Shown piece after piece: positions 41,174 through 54,793 of a stretch of 64,000 bases of DNA. The position numbers and the translations under genes are program-made. The stretch is from Paratrimastix pyriformis. Its lineage: Eukaryota > Preaxostyla > Paratrimastigidae. Every line of letters begins with the position of its first letter. Position 1 is the first letter of the stretch. Below the pieces are notes generated by a model. That model was not told the DNA's origin, did not search any database, and worked only from the letters and a program-made list of their open reading frames with translations. The stretch lies in the NCBI GenBank assembly GCA_027972325.1, contig JAPMOS010000092.1, positions 62,001-126,000 of the forward strand, written 5' to 3'.

Positions 41174-41223
41174 CGCAGCAACCGCAACAGCAACAGCAAC
41201 CGCAGCAGCAGCAACAGCAATAG
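38441..41223 (+). CDS. C8: long coiled-coil, FN3 and F5/8C protein with polyQ tail, 771 aa
   Basis: Exons 38441-38548, 38637-38783, 38907-39941, 40051-40441 and 40589-41223 join in phase. The N-terminus (1-85) is Ser/Thr/Pro-rich, related to C7. Residues 86-430 are the longest coiled coil of the family, with 11- to 14-residue repeats such as ALAQTQGEL and KAQELDQVKDALG. FN3 is at 431-560 (VPEGLTPRWDEA) and F5/8C at 561-740; here the opening DHDMDE reads RQDMDD. The last 30 residues are nearly all Gln with a few Pro (CAG/CAA repeats, 41140-41220). No RING. The intron before the last exon contains a (TCC)n run. Most diverged of the whole copies. Confidence 0.8.
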
Positions 41224-41527
41224 ACGTCGTTGCCCCGACCACCCCGTGCTGGCCCACCACCCCAAACACTCCATTCTCCGCAACATGGCACGAGTAACTT
41301 TCTACTTGTCTGAGGAAAAAAAAACAGTACATACGAGGTGGTTACCGCACAGAGAGGCATGCTGTGTATTTCAAAGGAGAAGGGTGGATGGGCAGGATGA
41401 GGCAGTACCCCACCGCTGTCCATCCTGGACCTGCTTTGAAGATGCTGTGTCTTTGAGGTAGAGTTGCACGAAAGTTGTAAAAAAGGCTGAAGAAGTGGAG
41501 AACGAAACAAGAAAGGGATAAAAAAGT

Positions 41528-41955
41528 CATTTTTGTCGTTGCGTTGGTGCACGAGGAGCAGGCTGGGACTCGAGTTGGGCGGTCGTCTTGGGTCGAGAAA
41601 AAGAAGAAGAAAGAAAGCCGAGAAAGAAAAAAGAAGAAACCCGCTTTTTTCGCGCACCTCTGATGGCCCTGGGTCCAGCGATCGTCCTGTCATCGATCCA
41701 ATCTCGCGCTCCGTCTCCACCCCACCAGCCGCAGCTCGCTTGTTGTCTCCTTGTTTCGTTTTCGGGCCTGTGCTTCCACTCCCCCTCTTCAGACCTCCCC
41801 GTCCCTACCTCTGGCAGAAGGGCAGCGGGGGGGGGTGGACGAGCACGCCAACGAGCCCAACGCCATCTCCTCCTCCTCCGGAGATCCAGTGAGAATGAAA
41901 ACAGTCATTTGTTTTGTCGTTGCGTTCGTGCACGCGGAGCAGCCTGTGGGACTTG
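41528..41955. repeat. Direct repeats of about 45 bp around an F5/8C relic
   Basis: 41528-41575 and 41904-41955 share gtcgttgcgttsgtgcac and the following gagcagsctg words. Between them, 41835-41885 keeps codons for DEHANEPNAIS, a scrap of the F5/8C domain of this family. The rest of 41224-42054 shows no gene. Confidence 0.6.
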
Positions 41956-42054
41956 AGCGACAAAAGTGGAGAAAGAAAAACAAGGGGGGGATGGGGGGGG
42001 GGGGGGGGGGGGGGGGGCAGGATCCCACCTCATGTTTGGTGGCGGGTGTGGTGG

Positions 42055-45447
<3,393 letters not shown>

Positions 45448-45659
45448 GGTCGTGTCAAAACAAATGGAAAAACGGGTGGACCCCACGGAGGAAGAAGCAG
45501 AATCCGGAGAAAAGGAAGAAAGATCGGGGATCTCGGGGCATGGAAGAGATCTTGCGGCGGTTTCCTTTCGAGAGAGAATCCCCGAAAGGCTCCATTCTTC
45601 ATATTTTGTTTGAGAATCGGGATGACACTTGTCATCACCCCATCTGGGTGGTCCTCGGA

Positions 45660-45990
45660 GCTGGTGTCCTGAGAGATCATCTTTACAGGAGCTGGGACTC
45701 GACCCGGCCGATGATCAGGGTCCTCATTCCTGGAGCCGGCCGAGTACGAGACATGAAAGAGCAGCGGCCGATGACAGGAGCCGACCGAGTCCGATCCCAG
45801 GAACAAGAGCTGGTACTCGACCCGGAGGAAGCGGCGTCCACGAGCCAGTACAAGACGAAGGGTTCATCGCCCATTAAAAAGAGCTGGTATTACTCCCCGG
45901 CAAATCCGGGAGCTGTTCTTCATCCGAGAGAGTGTTTGCGAGGGCGCAGGCGACACGTTCAAGCAAAAAAGATTACTGGCGCCATACACT

Positions 45991-46021
<31 letters not shown>

Positions 46022-46260
46022 AGTTGGTGGCTCCTCCCGGCCGGGGGTCCGCTTGGTCGGCGGGACCGTCCGGTGGTGGGTGGCACTCAGTGGCGTGCCA
46101 TTGAGCATGCAATGGCAGTTACAGGAGCTGGCCCTCGACCTGGACAATGAACCGGCGGCACGAGCCGGCCGAGGATGAGACGAAGGGTCCTCATCACGTC
46201 CTCAGCACCCATTTCCTGATTCCTGGAGCCGACCGGCACACATTAAGACAGTTACAGCAG
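45660..46260 (-). repeat. Decayed copies of the last exon of the neighbouring gene
   Basis: Segments near 45690-45720, 45805-45870, 46110-46165 and 46250-46285 resemble the final exon at 46307-46444 (its words ctcgacccggccga and gagccgcccgagtacgagacgaagg). All are downstream of the stop codon, between this gene and OYE, with no open frame. Confidence 0.65.
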
Positions 46261-46306
46261 TTGATCCTCGACCCGGCCGAGACAGAACAAGACGAGGCAC
46301 CCGATT

Positions 46307-48613
46307 TTACAGGAGCTGGTACTCGACCCGGCCGATGAAGCGGCGACACGAGCCGCCCGAGTACGAGACGAAGGGCTCCTGGCTGCCCGTCCAGCTGCCC
46401 ACGCTGGTGCGCAGATGCTCATTCTCCAGGTCCGTCTTGCCCGCCTGGCGAGAGGGTGAGGTGGGGTGGATGTGGGTGGGGGTGAAGAGGGTTGTGTGGG
46501 AAATGTTCGTACCTCCAGGTCCGTCTTACCCGCCTGGTGAGAAGGGGTGGGGTGGCGGGTGGGCGGGCGAGGGTGAAGATGGTCGTGAAGGATGGTGGGT
46601 GGGGGGGTGCTCGTTATCCAGGTACGTCTTGCCCGCCTGGTGAGAGGGGGGGGGGGGGGGGGGGGGGAGGGAGGGGGGAGGGGGGATGATGAGATGGATG
46701 ATGGGGGTGATGCAGGCGGGGGTGTTGCGGCGAATATGATAGGATGATGACCGGATGCTGCTGCTGATTGGAGGATGATGACTGATTGATTGGAGGATGA
46801 TGATGATTGGATGATGATGATGATTGGATAATGATGATGATTGGATGATGATGATTGGATGATAATGATAATGATGACTGATGCTGATAATGATGATGAT
46901 TGGGATGGAGGCGGGTGACGGACAGCACAATCCTCGGAGCCGAAGGCGATCCCGCAATTGTCTGTGGTGTGGATGAGCAGCGCCCCCGATTGGCCGGCCT
47001 GCAGCACCAGCGGGGCCGCCAGGGGAACCTCCGTCAGCCGTTCCGGCCCTGTGCATTTTGGGGGCGGGAAGGTGTAGGCATGATGTGTGTGCGTGTGTGG
47101 AGAAAAGAGGGAAAGTAGTGACGGAAAACAAAAACCAGAGAGGTAGAAGAGACAAGTGTGTGCGTGTGTGTGTGTCTGTGTGTGTGGGAAAGAAGAAACG
47201 GGAAAACAAAAACCAGAGAGGTATCGTGTGAAACCAAACCACCACGGGGCATCGGCGCAGCGGTGTGTGTGTGAGGCTGTTGCTGTCGGTTGATCGTGTC
47301 AACATCTTCCAATATAACACGTCACACGGACTGATTGGACATGGACACGATCATGCGAGCTGTGGTGTGTCCGGACCCGGTCAGGTCCTAATGGTGCAGG
47401 GCCGAGTGGACTTGGGCATGGGTATGAGAATGTGTATGGGTATGGGCATGGACATGGACATGGGGGGCATGGGGGTGCTGGTGTGTACGGATCGGTCAGG
47501 TCCTCGTAACGGTGCAGGGCCGAGTGCACTTGGGCATGGGTATGGACATGGGCATGGGGGGCAAGGAGTGGCTGGTGTGTACGGACCGGTGAGGTCCTCG
47601 TAACGGTGCAGGGCCGAGTGCACTTGGGTCCACTCGCCCCGCGGCGGCAGGGCGGCCGACCCGTCGGGCACCCGGGTGGAGCGGCTGGGTGTGTGTGTGT
47701 GTGTGTGTGTGTGTGGATGGGACAGACAGAAAGATGATGGTCAACAAGGAGGCTGGTCGGGGCGGGCGGGCGGGCGATGGTGGCGGGCGGTGGTGGCGGG
47801 CGATGGTGGCGGGCGATGGTGGCGGGCGATGGTGGCGGGCGATGGTGGCGGGCGGGCGGTGGCGGGCGGGCGGGCGGTGGTGGGTGGTGGGCGGGGCAGG
47901 CATGTGTGCGATGGGGCAGGCAGGGCAAGAGGAACGTGCAATGCATCGGGTGGAATAATGATCATGTGGATGTTTGGGGGCCGGAGGCGGACGTGAACAC
48001 CTGGATGTTGCCCTCGGTTCGGCTGCCCGTCCGGCCGATGAAGAGCGCCGTCTGCAAAGGTTGATGAGGGAGGGGAGGGAGAGTGGGGTGTGCGGAGGTG
48101 AGGCGTGCGGAGGTGAGGTGGTGAGGCATGCGGCCGATGAAGAGCGATGGCTGCAAAGGCGATGAGCGGAGGGAGGAGAACGGGGATGTGCGAGAGGTGA
48201 GGCGGGGACGATAAACGGCGCCGTCTGCAAAAGGTGAATGGGGAGGGAGGGAGGTGCGGAGGTCTTCACTCTCTTCTCTCATCACATCCTCGCGCGACCT
48301 CTCATCACCTTTGCAGCCATCGCTCTTCATCGGCCTGAATGCCTCCCGCCTCACCTCCGCACATCCCCGCTCTCCCTCCCCTCGCTCGCTCATCCCCTTT
48401 GCAGATATCGCTCTTCATCGGCCGCATTGAGGGAAGAGGTTGAAGGGTGGAGGGAAGAGTGAAGAGGGTGAAGGTGTGCATGACCAGTCGAACGGGGAGC
48501 AGACAGAACGGAGATGATGGTGGAAGACTCTGTGGGCGTGGCGATGGGAGGAGGAGGAGGAGGAGGAGGAGGAGGAGGAGGAGGAGGAGGAGGAGGAGGA
48601 GGAGGAGGAGGAG

Positions 48614-48709
<96 letters not shown>

Positions 48710-48807
48710 CGGACGATGGCCAGGGGGAACTTGGCCGTGACGTTGAAGCAGAAGCCGTGTTGGCTGTGGCCCTGGCTGGTCAGGGTGGGGCTCGACAGAC
48801 GGAAGGC
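46307..48807 (-). CDS. Beta-rich domain protein of unknown function, 170 aa visible
   Basis: Exons 48807-48715, 48051-47993, 47684-47587, 47048-46924 and 46444-46307 join in phase. Order of motifs: LSSPTLTSQG, HGFCFNVTAKFPLAI, TEGNIQVFT, GEWTQVHSA, TEVPLAAPLVLQAGQSGALLIHTTD, then SYSGGSCRRFIGRVEYQLL and a stop. This succession (N-rich strand with FNVTA, a VFT/VYT strand, a PVPL...AGQ strand, then R.F.G.V.Y at the end) is familiar from beta-sandwich modules of large secreted or surface proteins in bacteria and protists, but I cannot name it. An N-terminal part may lie upstream of 48807 and is not found. Junction copies occur beside three of its splice sites. Confidence 0.55.
46510..46650 (-). 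repeat. Two extra copies of an acceptor edge
   Basis: 46512-46545 and 46616-46645 repeat the acceptor plus the AGKTDLE codons of the last exon (real edge at 46444). All three keep an AG followed by GCGGGCAAG or GCGGGTAAG. Confidence 0.8.
47380..47545 (-). repeat. Two extra copies of a donor edge with CATGCC repeats
   Basis: 47386-47415 and 47497-47545 repeat the exon end QVHSALHRYEDL and its ggtccgtac donor (real edge at 47587). Hexamer-like gggcatgg repeats separate them. Confidence 0.8.
48121..48430. repeat. Direct and inverted copies of an acceptor edge
   Basis: The acceptor and codons at 48030-48060 (tttgcag then LFIGR) are repeated in the same sense near 48126-48165 and 48205-48235, and inverted near 48306-48345 and 48396-48430. 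48121-48170 and 48301-48350 form an inverted pair able to fold into a hairpin. Confidence 0.75.
48548..48712. repeat. (GGA)n then (GCAG)n microsatellites
   Basis: About 23 GGA units followed by some 24 GCAG units, directly next to the donor at 48715 of the beta-domain gene. Confidence 0.97.
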
Positions 48808-48815
48808 CTGCAGTG

Positions 48816-48845
<30 letters not shown>

Positions 48846-48850
<5 letters not shown>

Positions 48851-48920
48851 TGTGAAGCAAAGGACTGATCAATCGGACAGGAAGGGTCTCAAATGACGCA
48901 CAGCTTGAGCGAACTTGGGG
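48846..48920 (+). repeat. Dispersed repeat, pair member 2
   Basis: Partner of 44150-44232. From here to 49455 I see no gene. Confidence 0.75.
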
Positions 48921-49455
48921 TCGGTGGCGAACAAGAATCACAAAATTATGACTCGCAAAAATCAAACACAGACACGCACAGGGAGGCATGCAAGTGAGTC
49001 AAGGCGTTCACATCCGGGATCAAGGTCGGAGGGGGAGAGCGTGGCACGATATCTGCGGATCATGCCAAGGGTTGTGGAGGCAGGGCTTCAAACGGACCTT
49101 TTATGCGCATTGGCACCATGCGTCAGGATCGTGACATGGGGGCACACAGGCAGGTCCGATGTCGATCCAGCGGCGGTTCCCCCGTGTTAAGGCACAACGT
49201 GCCGGGCAGTTCCGCATGTCAACCCCATGCATGGGAGAAATGACATTCATGGTAAGGTCCTCACCCAAGAATCAAGCCTCCGTGTCTCCCTCATCATGTG
49301 ATCTCAGTGAACGCATGCAAGGAGGGTGTGAGCGGGAGAGAAGGGGTCAAGATGGGGAGGGGTGAATCAAAATAAGGCACTCGAACCTGCGGAGAGTAGG
49401 GAGTGAAAGGGTGTTGATGGGGAAGAGAAAGAGGGGAGGACTCAAGGTGTTTACA

Positions 49456-50914
49456 TTAGTTCTCGCAGCAGTTTTGGGAGTCGGTTTTTGTTGCTTTACC
49501 GCACCCAGTCCGTCGTTGGTGCATGCTCATCCCATGAGCGGTGTCGAACTGCCTGCGACAAACGGGACAGATCGTTGGGTCAATGGGAGTCTCTGGAGAA
49601 GCCTCAGGCTCAGCGTGTTCAGTCTGGCGGAGCGCTTCATCACAGAGGGCAACGAGCCGCGAGGCATCCTTGACCTGGCTGAGTCTGTCCTGGGAGACAT
49701 CCTCCGCCGGGCCGAGTCTCTCCTCGCTGGGTGGCTTGGGAGGGGACCTGTGTCTTCCGCTCCGTATGGAACACGTGCTTCCGACCTCTGTGCGACGAGC
49801 CACCGACAGAGGCAACGGAACCAGCCTCTGAGCTTCCCGGCCCCGAGTTGGTTTGCTTCCCAGCGACAGCGAATGAACGTGTTCCAGGCTCGTGCCATGA
49901 GCCGAATGGAATGCCCTCTCTCGACCATGCGTGTGGTGAGCTTTGTGTGGCCTCTTTGAAGTCGTGGAAGTTGTTGCAAATTGTCACGTATCGCACCAGC
50001 TGGCTTGTGAATACTCCCCGGTTTGGTGCTGTGGAATGTTTGAACAGGCAGACGGATATCGCATCACTTGGAAGGGGAAGGTGTCTCGTTTGTCAGCAAC
50101 AGACAGGCGCAAAGATCCCGAAAGGGTCAGCTCAACATTCATCCCAAGGAAGGTACACTTTCGTGGGTCCGCACTGGTTGGCGCGTACTGGAGTCCGTAT
50201 TGGTCTGGTGTCGGCAACTGGGCTGGGTCAAAGGTGAGGATGTCGTCGATGAAACGGTACGTGAATTCATGACGGACTTCCGGACCTGCTCCATCCATGA
50301 ACAACGATTCAATTGCGTAACAGTAGAGGTTCGCCAGTTCAGGCGCACAGTTGGTCCCCATGGGCAAACCAACGTGTTGGTGCAGCACCCTGCCTCCGTT
50401 GCAAATGAACGTGTTCTCGACCACAAATTGGACTCTGGCCATGACTTGGTCAAGTGTCAGGCCAAAAAAAGCGTTCCGGTGTGATCCCACTCCAGTCCGT
50501 AAGTCGCAGGGAATGAGACTGCCGAGTTCTCGGTTGGGTTTCTTGCTCTGCCTCAAAGGACCACGCTTCCTCGACGGCTTTGCGCACGTTCTCCAAGAGC
50601 CGGTCGTGCGGCAACTGCGTGTACATGGTGGCGAAGTCGATTGTGTACGGCGGGCGACGGATCAGAGCACTCTTCACCTTCAGGTCCAACGCAACTTCTT
50701 CAATTGTTTGAATCATCCAGAAGCGCCGTCTCCCCGTACGCCGGAAAAGAGCCTCGTCTTTTTTCCGGAGCGTGGAGATAATTTGCTCAAGCATCCGAGC
50801 AACTTGCCTGGACATCCCAGTTGTCGAACATTGGCCACGAGAGTCTTTTTGGTTTGATGTCTGGTCTCCTTTTCCCGTGGGTTTTGGTCCCCTGACTCCG
50901 GCGATGAAGCGCAT
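49456..50914 (-). mobile_element. Broken reverse transcriptase element, probably Penelope-like
   Basis: Reverse-strand frames carry RT motifs in the proper order: TIDFATMYTQLPHDRL (motif A region), GLPMGTNCAPELANLY (motif B), FTYRFIDDILTF (motif C) and KCTFLGMNV, then VRYVTICNNF and a C2H2-like finger CPVCRRQFDTAH...H..TGC. This wording is typical of the Penelope-like branch of RTs. I see no GIY-YIG nuclease and no terminal repeats. The element is broken by several lesions and looks old. The 5' side is cut by a large microsatellite. Confidence 0.6.
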
Positions 50915-50924
50915 CGATGGCGGC

Positions 50925-51002
<78 letters not shown>

Positions 51003-51545
51003 GGTGGTGGTGGTGGTGGTGGTGGTGGTGGTGGTGGTGGTGGTGGTGGTGGTGGTGGTGGTGGTGGTGGTGGTGGTGGTGGTGGTGGTGGTGGTGGTGG
51101 TGGTGGTGGTGGTGGTGGTGGTGGTGGTGGTGGTGGTGGTGGTGGTGGTGGTGGTGGTGGTGGTGGTGGTGGTGGTGGTGGTGGTGGTGGTGGTGGTGGT
51201 GATGGTGATGATGGTGATGATGGTGATGATGGTGATGATGCTGATGCTGATGATGCTGATGCTGATGATGCTGATGATGCTGATGATGATGATGATGCTG
51301 ATACTGATGCTGAAGGTGGTGGTGGCGGTGGTGGCGATGACTGGATGATGCTGATGCTGATGATGCTGATGCTGATGATGCTGATGCTGATGCTGATGAT
51401 GCTGATGACGATGATGACGATGATGATGACGACGACGACGGTGGTGATGATGATGATTGGACGATGATGATGGATGGATGATGATGAATGGATGATGATG
51501 AATGGATGATGATGAATGGATGATGATGATGATGTTTGATGGGGT
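50925..51545. repeat. (GAT)n, (GGT)n and mixed GATGCT microsatellites
   Basis: About 20 GAT units, then about 70 GGT units (50988-51200), then mixed gatgctgat and gatgaatg repeats. On the reverse strand this is His/Thr/Ile low complexity, not protein. Confidence 0.97.
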
Positions 51546-51579
51546 GGATAAAATCATCACCCACAGCACACTTGTCAGC

Positions 51580-51712
51580 CCCCCCCCCCCCCCCCCCCCA
51601 CGCACGCCCACGCCCACGCCCACGCCCACGCCCACGCCCACGCCCGCCCGCCCACGCCCGCCCACGCCCACGCCCACGCCCACGCCCACGCCCACGCCCA
51701 CTATCATCACTC
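51580..51712. repeat. Poly-C run and (CCCACG)n array
   Basis: A C run of about 20 bases is followed by some 18 hexamers cccacg with two variants. It lies at the 3' side of the RING/TRAF gene (-) after the donor at 51725. Confidence 0.95.
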
Positions 51713-51725
51713 CTCCCCAACAGAC

Positions 51726-54199
51726 CGGCCCGTGTCTTGCCGGCGTCCCGCTCGCCCTGCCATCGCCCGGCATATCAGCCGCAGCAGCCGCAGCCGCAGC
51801 CGCAGCCGCAGCCGCAGCAGCAGCCCCACCCCGGGCACTAGCAGCAGCGGCGGCCTCGAGGGCAGCCAGGCGCTGGTTGGTGGCGGCCAGCTGTGTGTTG
51901 GTGTCGGCCAGATCGCGTTCGGTGGCCGTCAGGCGGGTCATCAGGGCAACCAGGTGCGGGTAGGCCTGCTCGCTGCAGTGGGCCGCCAGGGCACGGCGGG
52001 CAAGCTGGGTGGTGTAGTGGTGTGGGGTGTGTCAAAATGAGCAGGGGTGTGGGTAGGCCCTGCTCACTGCACGGCGGGCAAGCTGGGTGGTATGGTCGTG
52101 TGTGCGCGTGGTGGCGGAGAGGTGGGTCATGAAGGGCCACCAGGTGCGGGTCGGCCTGCTCGCTGCAGTGGGCCGCCAGGGCACGGCGGGCAAGCTGGGG
52201 TGGTGGGATGGGTGTGGGGTGGCGGAGAGGGTCATGAAGGGACCCCAGGTGCGCTCGATGCAATTGGCCGCCAGGGCACGGCGGGGAAGCTGGTGGTGGT
52301 AGTGGTGGGATGGGGTCTGTGAAAGTGAGCAGGTGTGGGTAGGCCTGGTCGCTGCAATGGACCGCCAGGGCACGGCGGGGAAGCTGGTGGCGGGAAGTGT
52401 GTGGTCTGTGGTGTGTGAAAGTGAGCAGGTGTTTGCTGCTCGTGTGCCGGGATGGGAGCTGGTGGTGTGGTGGGATGGGTGGTGGCGGTCAGGCGGGTCA
52501 TGAGGGCCGCCACAGATGCGGGTCGGGCCAGGATGCGACGGGGGAAGCTGGTGGAGGGATGGGCGAAGTGTGGTGTGTGGTCTGTGGTGTGTATGTCTGC
52601 AGTGTGATGCCAGGGCGCTGGGCGGGGGAAGTTGGTGATGGGTGATGAGATGTGGTGTGGTGTGGTGTGGTTCAAGGAATTGATGCGGCGAGAAGGGATG
52701 ATCCGCCCGCCCCGACGCCCCGCCCCGACGCGCCCCCCAGGAGGTGAGGGAGGTCCTGATGAGGGAAGGCAGGGAATGCAAATCTGGGGACCTTGGCGCC
52801 GCACCCGGGGACGATGCAATCCACGATGGCGGCCGGGCAGGCGGCCAGGTGGGCCGCCAGGCCCTCGCGGGGCATCCGCTCGCCACAGCCATGGCCGTCG
52901 GCCCCCGAATTGCATGCGACGACAACCTTGGGGCACTCGGCCAGGTGCGGCTGGTGCCCCAGCAGGGGGGGTGGCGGGGGGAGGATGTGGATGATGTTAC
53001 CGGGGTGAGTGAAACGGAAGGTGGCGGCGGATGGGTGGATGTTACCGGGGGGGAGTGAATCGGACAGGTGTGGCTGGGGGAGGATGTGGATGTTACCGGG
53101 GTGAAGTGAATCGGGCTGGTGCCCAGCAGGGGGGGGGGGGCGACGATGGGTGGATGTTAGGATGGTGCCGTGAATCGGACGGGTGGCTGGTGCCCCAGCA
53201 GGGGGGGGGGGGATGTGTGGATGTTACCGGGGTGAGGTGAATCGGGCTGGCAGGGGGGAGGATATGGATGATGGAGCTGACCGCCGGTGATGTTACCGGT
53301 TGGTGAGTGGGATGTTGGTTGGCGAGTGGCTGTTACCGGTTGGTGAGTGGATGTTCCCGGTTGGTGTGTGGATGTTACCGGTTGGTGAGTGGATGTTCCC
53401 GGTTGGTGAGTGGGATGTTCCCGGTGAGTGGATGTTACCGGGGGTAGGGTGTGGGCTCATCAGGTGGGACAGCATCGGGGGAATGCAAGCGTAATCGTCT
53501 GATGCTTGCCCTGCGTACTGCGACGGACCTCAAGCGGCCCGAGGATGTTGGCGTGGCAGTTTGGGCACACCTGGGGCTTGTGCGGGCAGCCGGCCATGTG
53601 ACGTTCCAGGTCCCGGGCGGGGCACTGGTGGCTACAACCGGGGTGCGGACAGCTCACCACACGCCAGGGGCAGTCGCGCGTAGCGTGTGGTTCCAACTGC
53701 TCCAATCTGATGGGTGTGTGTGTGGAACCCATGGGGTGAGCACGCCAAAGTGATCGATCGATGCAGACTTGCCCTTCCACGGGCATCCATCGTCCTTGTG
53801 GTGGCAAAATACCATCATTAGCCCAATCATGTTGGTCAGTGGGACATCACGAGTTGGCGCGGTGGCCGGAACGGTGGCCCGGCATTCTCTGTGGTGGCGA
53901 AAATGGACAATGAGCAGAAAAAGGCGGAAGGCAAAAGACGGACGGGCAGGTACGCGACTTGGTAAACCAGGTAGTGCAACACGCTTCACACATCCGATGG
54001 TTCGATGGGCACCCAACGTTGACGGGTCTCTTCATGACACACTGGCAACCAAACAAATGAGATCAATCGATTGGTCTTTTCGGGAACAAACCTGACATGA
54101 CGAACAGATCAGTTGCCTCACCAAATCCGGATCCACAAAAAGTTCGGACGGGTAGCCCTCCTCCATGACGCAAGATGAACAAAAAGAGCTCGGGGTCAT
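51726..54199 (-). CDS. RING and TRAF-type zinc-finger protein, at least 6 exons, 314 aa visible
   Basis: Exons 54199-54092, 54041-53944, 53888-53769, 53706-53529, 52950-52792 and 52004-51726 join in phase. Residues 32-71 form a RING (ICSSCQCVMKRP, CPSNHRMCEACC, TCPEC). TRAF zinc fingers follow (CHHKDDGCPW, CPHPGCSHQCPARDLERH, CPKVV...HGCGERMPREGLAAH, CIVPGCGAK). The sixth exon gives a short coiled coil (DTNTQLAATNQRLAALEA) and an Ala run. This is the classic RING-TRAF order, so an E3 ligase is likely. It is not a close relative of the C1-C9 family: motifs and exon borders differ. The last exon or exons beyond 51726 are lost in microsatellites. Start chosen at the ATG at 54199. Confidence 0.78.
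52050..52650 (-). repeat. Array of about six copies of an acceptor edge
   Basis: The acceptor plus first codons of exon 6 (cag then CTTGCCCGCCGTGCC..., LARRALAAHC) recur near 52083, 52194, 52292, 52384, about 52555 and, weakly, 52630, with period about 75-110 bp. Some copies extend for 50 bp of exon. Only 52004 continues into the full exon. Confidence 0.88.
52975..53460 (-). repeat. Minisatellite and two extra acceptor edges
   Basis: 53112-53130 and 53190-53210 repeat the acceptor edge of exon 5 (ctggtgccccagcagggg, real edge at 52950). The rest is made of ggatgttaccggggtgagtg units, and 53285-53455 of short units ggttggtgagtggatgtt. Confidence 0.8.
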
Positions 54200-54390
54200 C
54201 GAAGCCAGCTGCCGGAACTGAGGTGGGGTGGCTGAGAGATGCCGCAAAATTCTATCTCGGGCGATTGAACCTCGGAATTTTTCAATGACGCTGCATAAAG
54301 CCGAAGAGCGCTCGTCGAACGCATACCCTCCTCAGCACTTGTATCCGGCACCATCGAACCAGATGGTGTACGATTTTAGGACTTTCTCCG

Positions 54391-54450
54391 GTCAGTCAGT
54401 CTCGGGTTAATGCAGCCTCGTGTGAGGCTACTCAGGAACCATGAGATAGG
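54391..54450. repeat. Direct repeat flanking C9, left copy
   Basis: About 57 bp with roughly 90 percent identity to 57918-57976. Both contain the perfect hairpin gcctcgtgtgaggc. No coding or known RNA match. Confidence 0.75.
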
Positions 54451-54793
54451 TGGAGATGTCTGGGGGATGAGGGTGGATGTTAGATGCAGGTCCCCAATCG
54501 GGTGAAACTACTCGGCCCAACCCAACGGTGGTCGAACCCACACCGTCCCACACGCCTTGGTATGCTTTTCTGGCCACTGCTGCTTGCCGATCTCTCGTCC
54601 TTGGCGTGCTTCCCATCCCGCCCTGCGGGCATTCTCATCCCCGTCTCGCCCCCCGCTCCTCTCTCGTCCTTGTGCTCTCTCCTGCGAAACAAGAAGCGGT
54701 GGTTTTACATGCTCTCGATGGGCGGGTCGGGAGATAGACGTGTTGGGGGGTCGGGAGATAGACGTTGGGGGGGGGGGGGGGGGGGCCAGGTGC

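Noticed and set aside
50713-51941. His- and Thr-rich frames of 335-384 codons joined to RT or Ala-rich ends
   Set aside because: They read through (GAT)n and (GGT)n microsatellites; the ends belong to the RT element and to the RING/TRAF gene.
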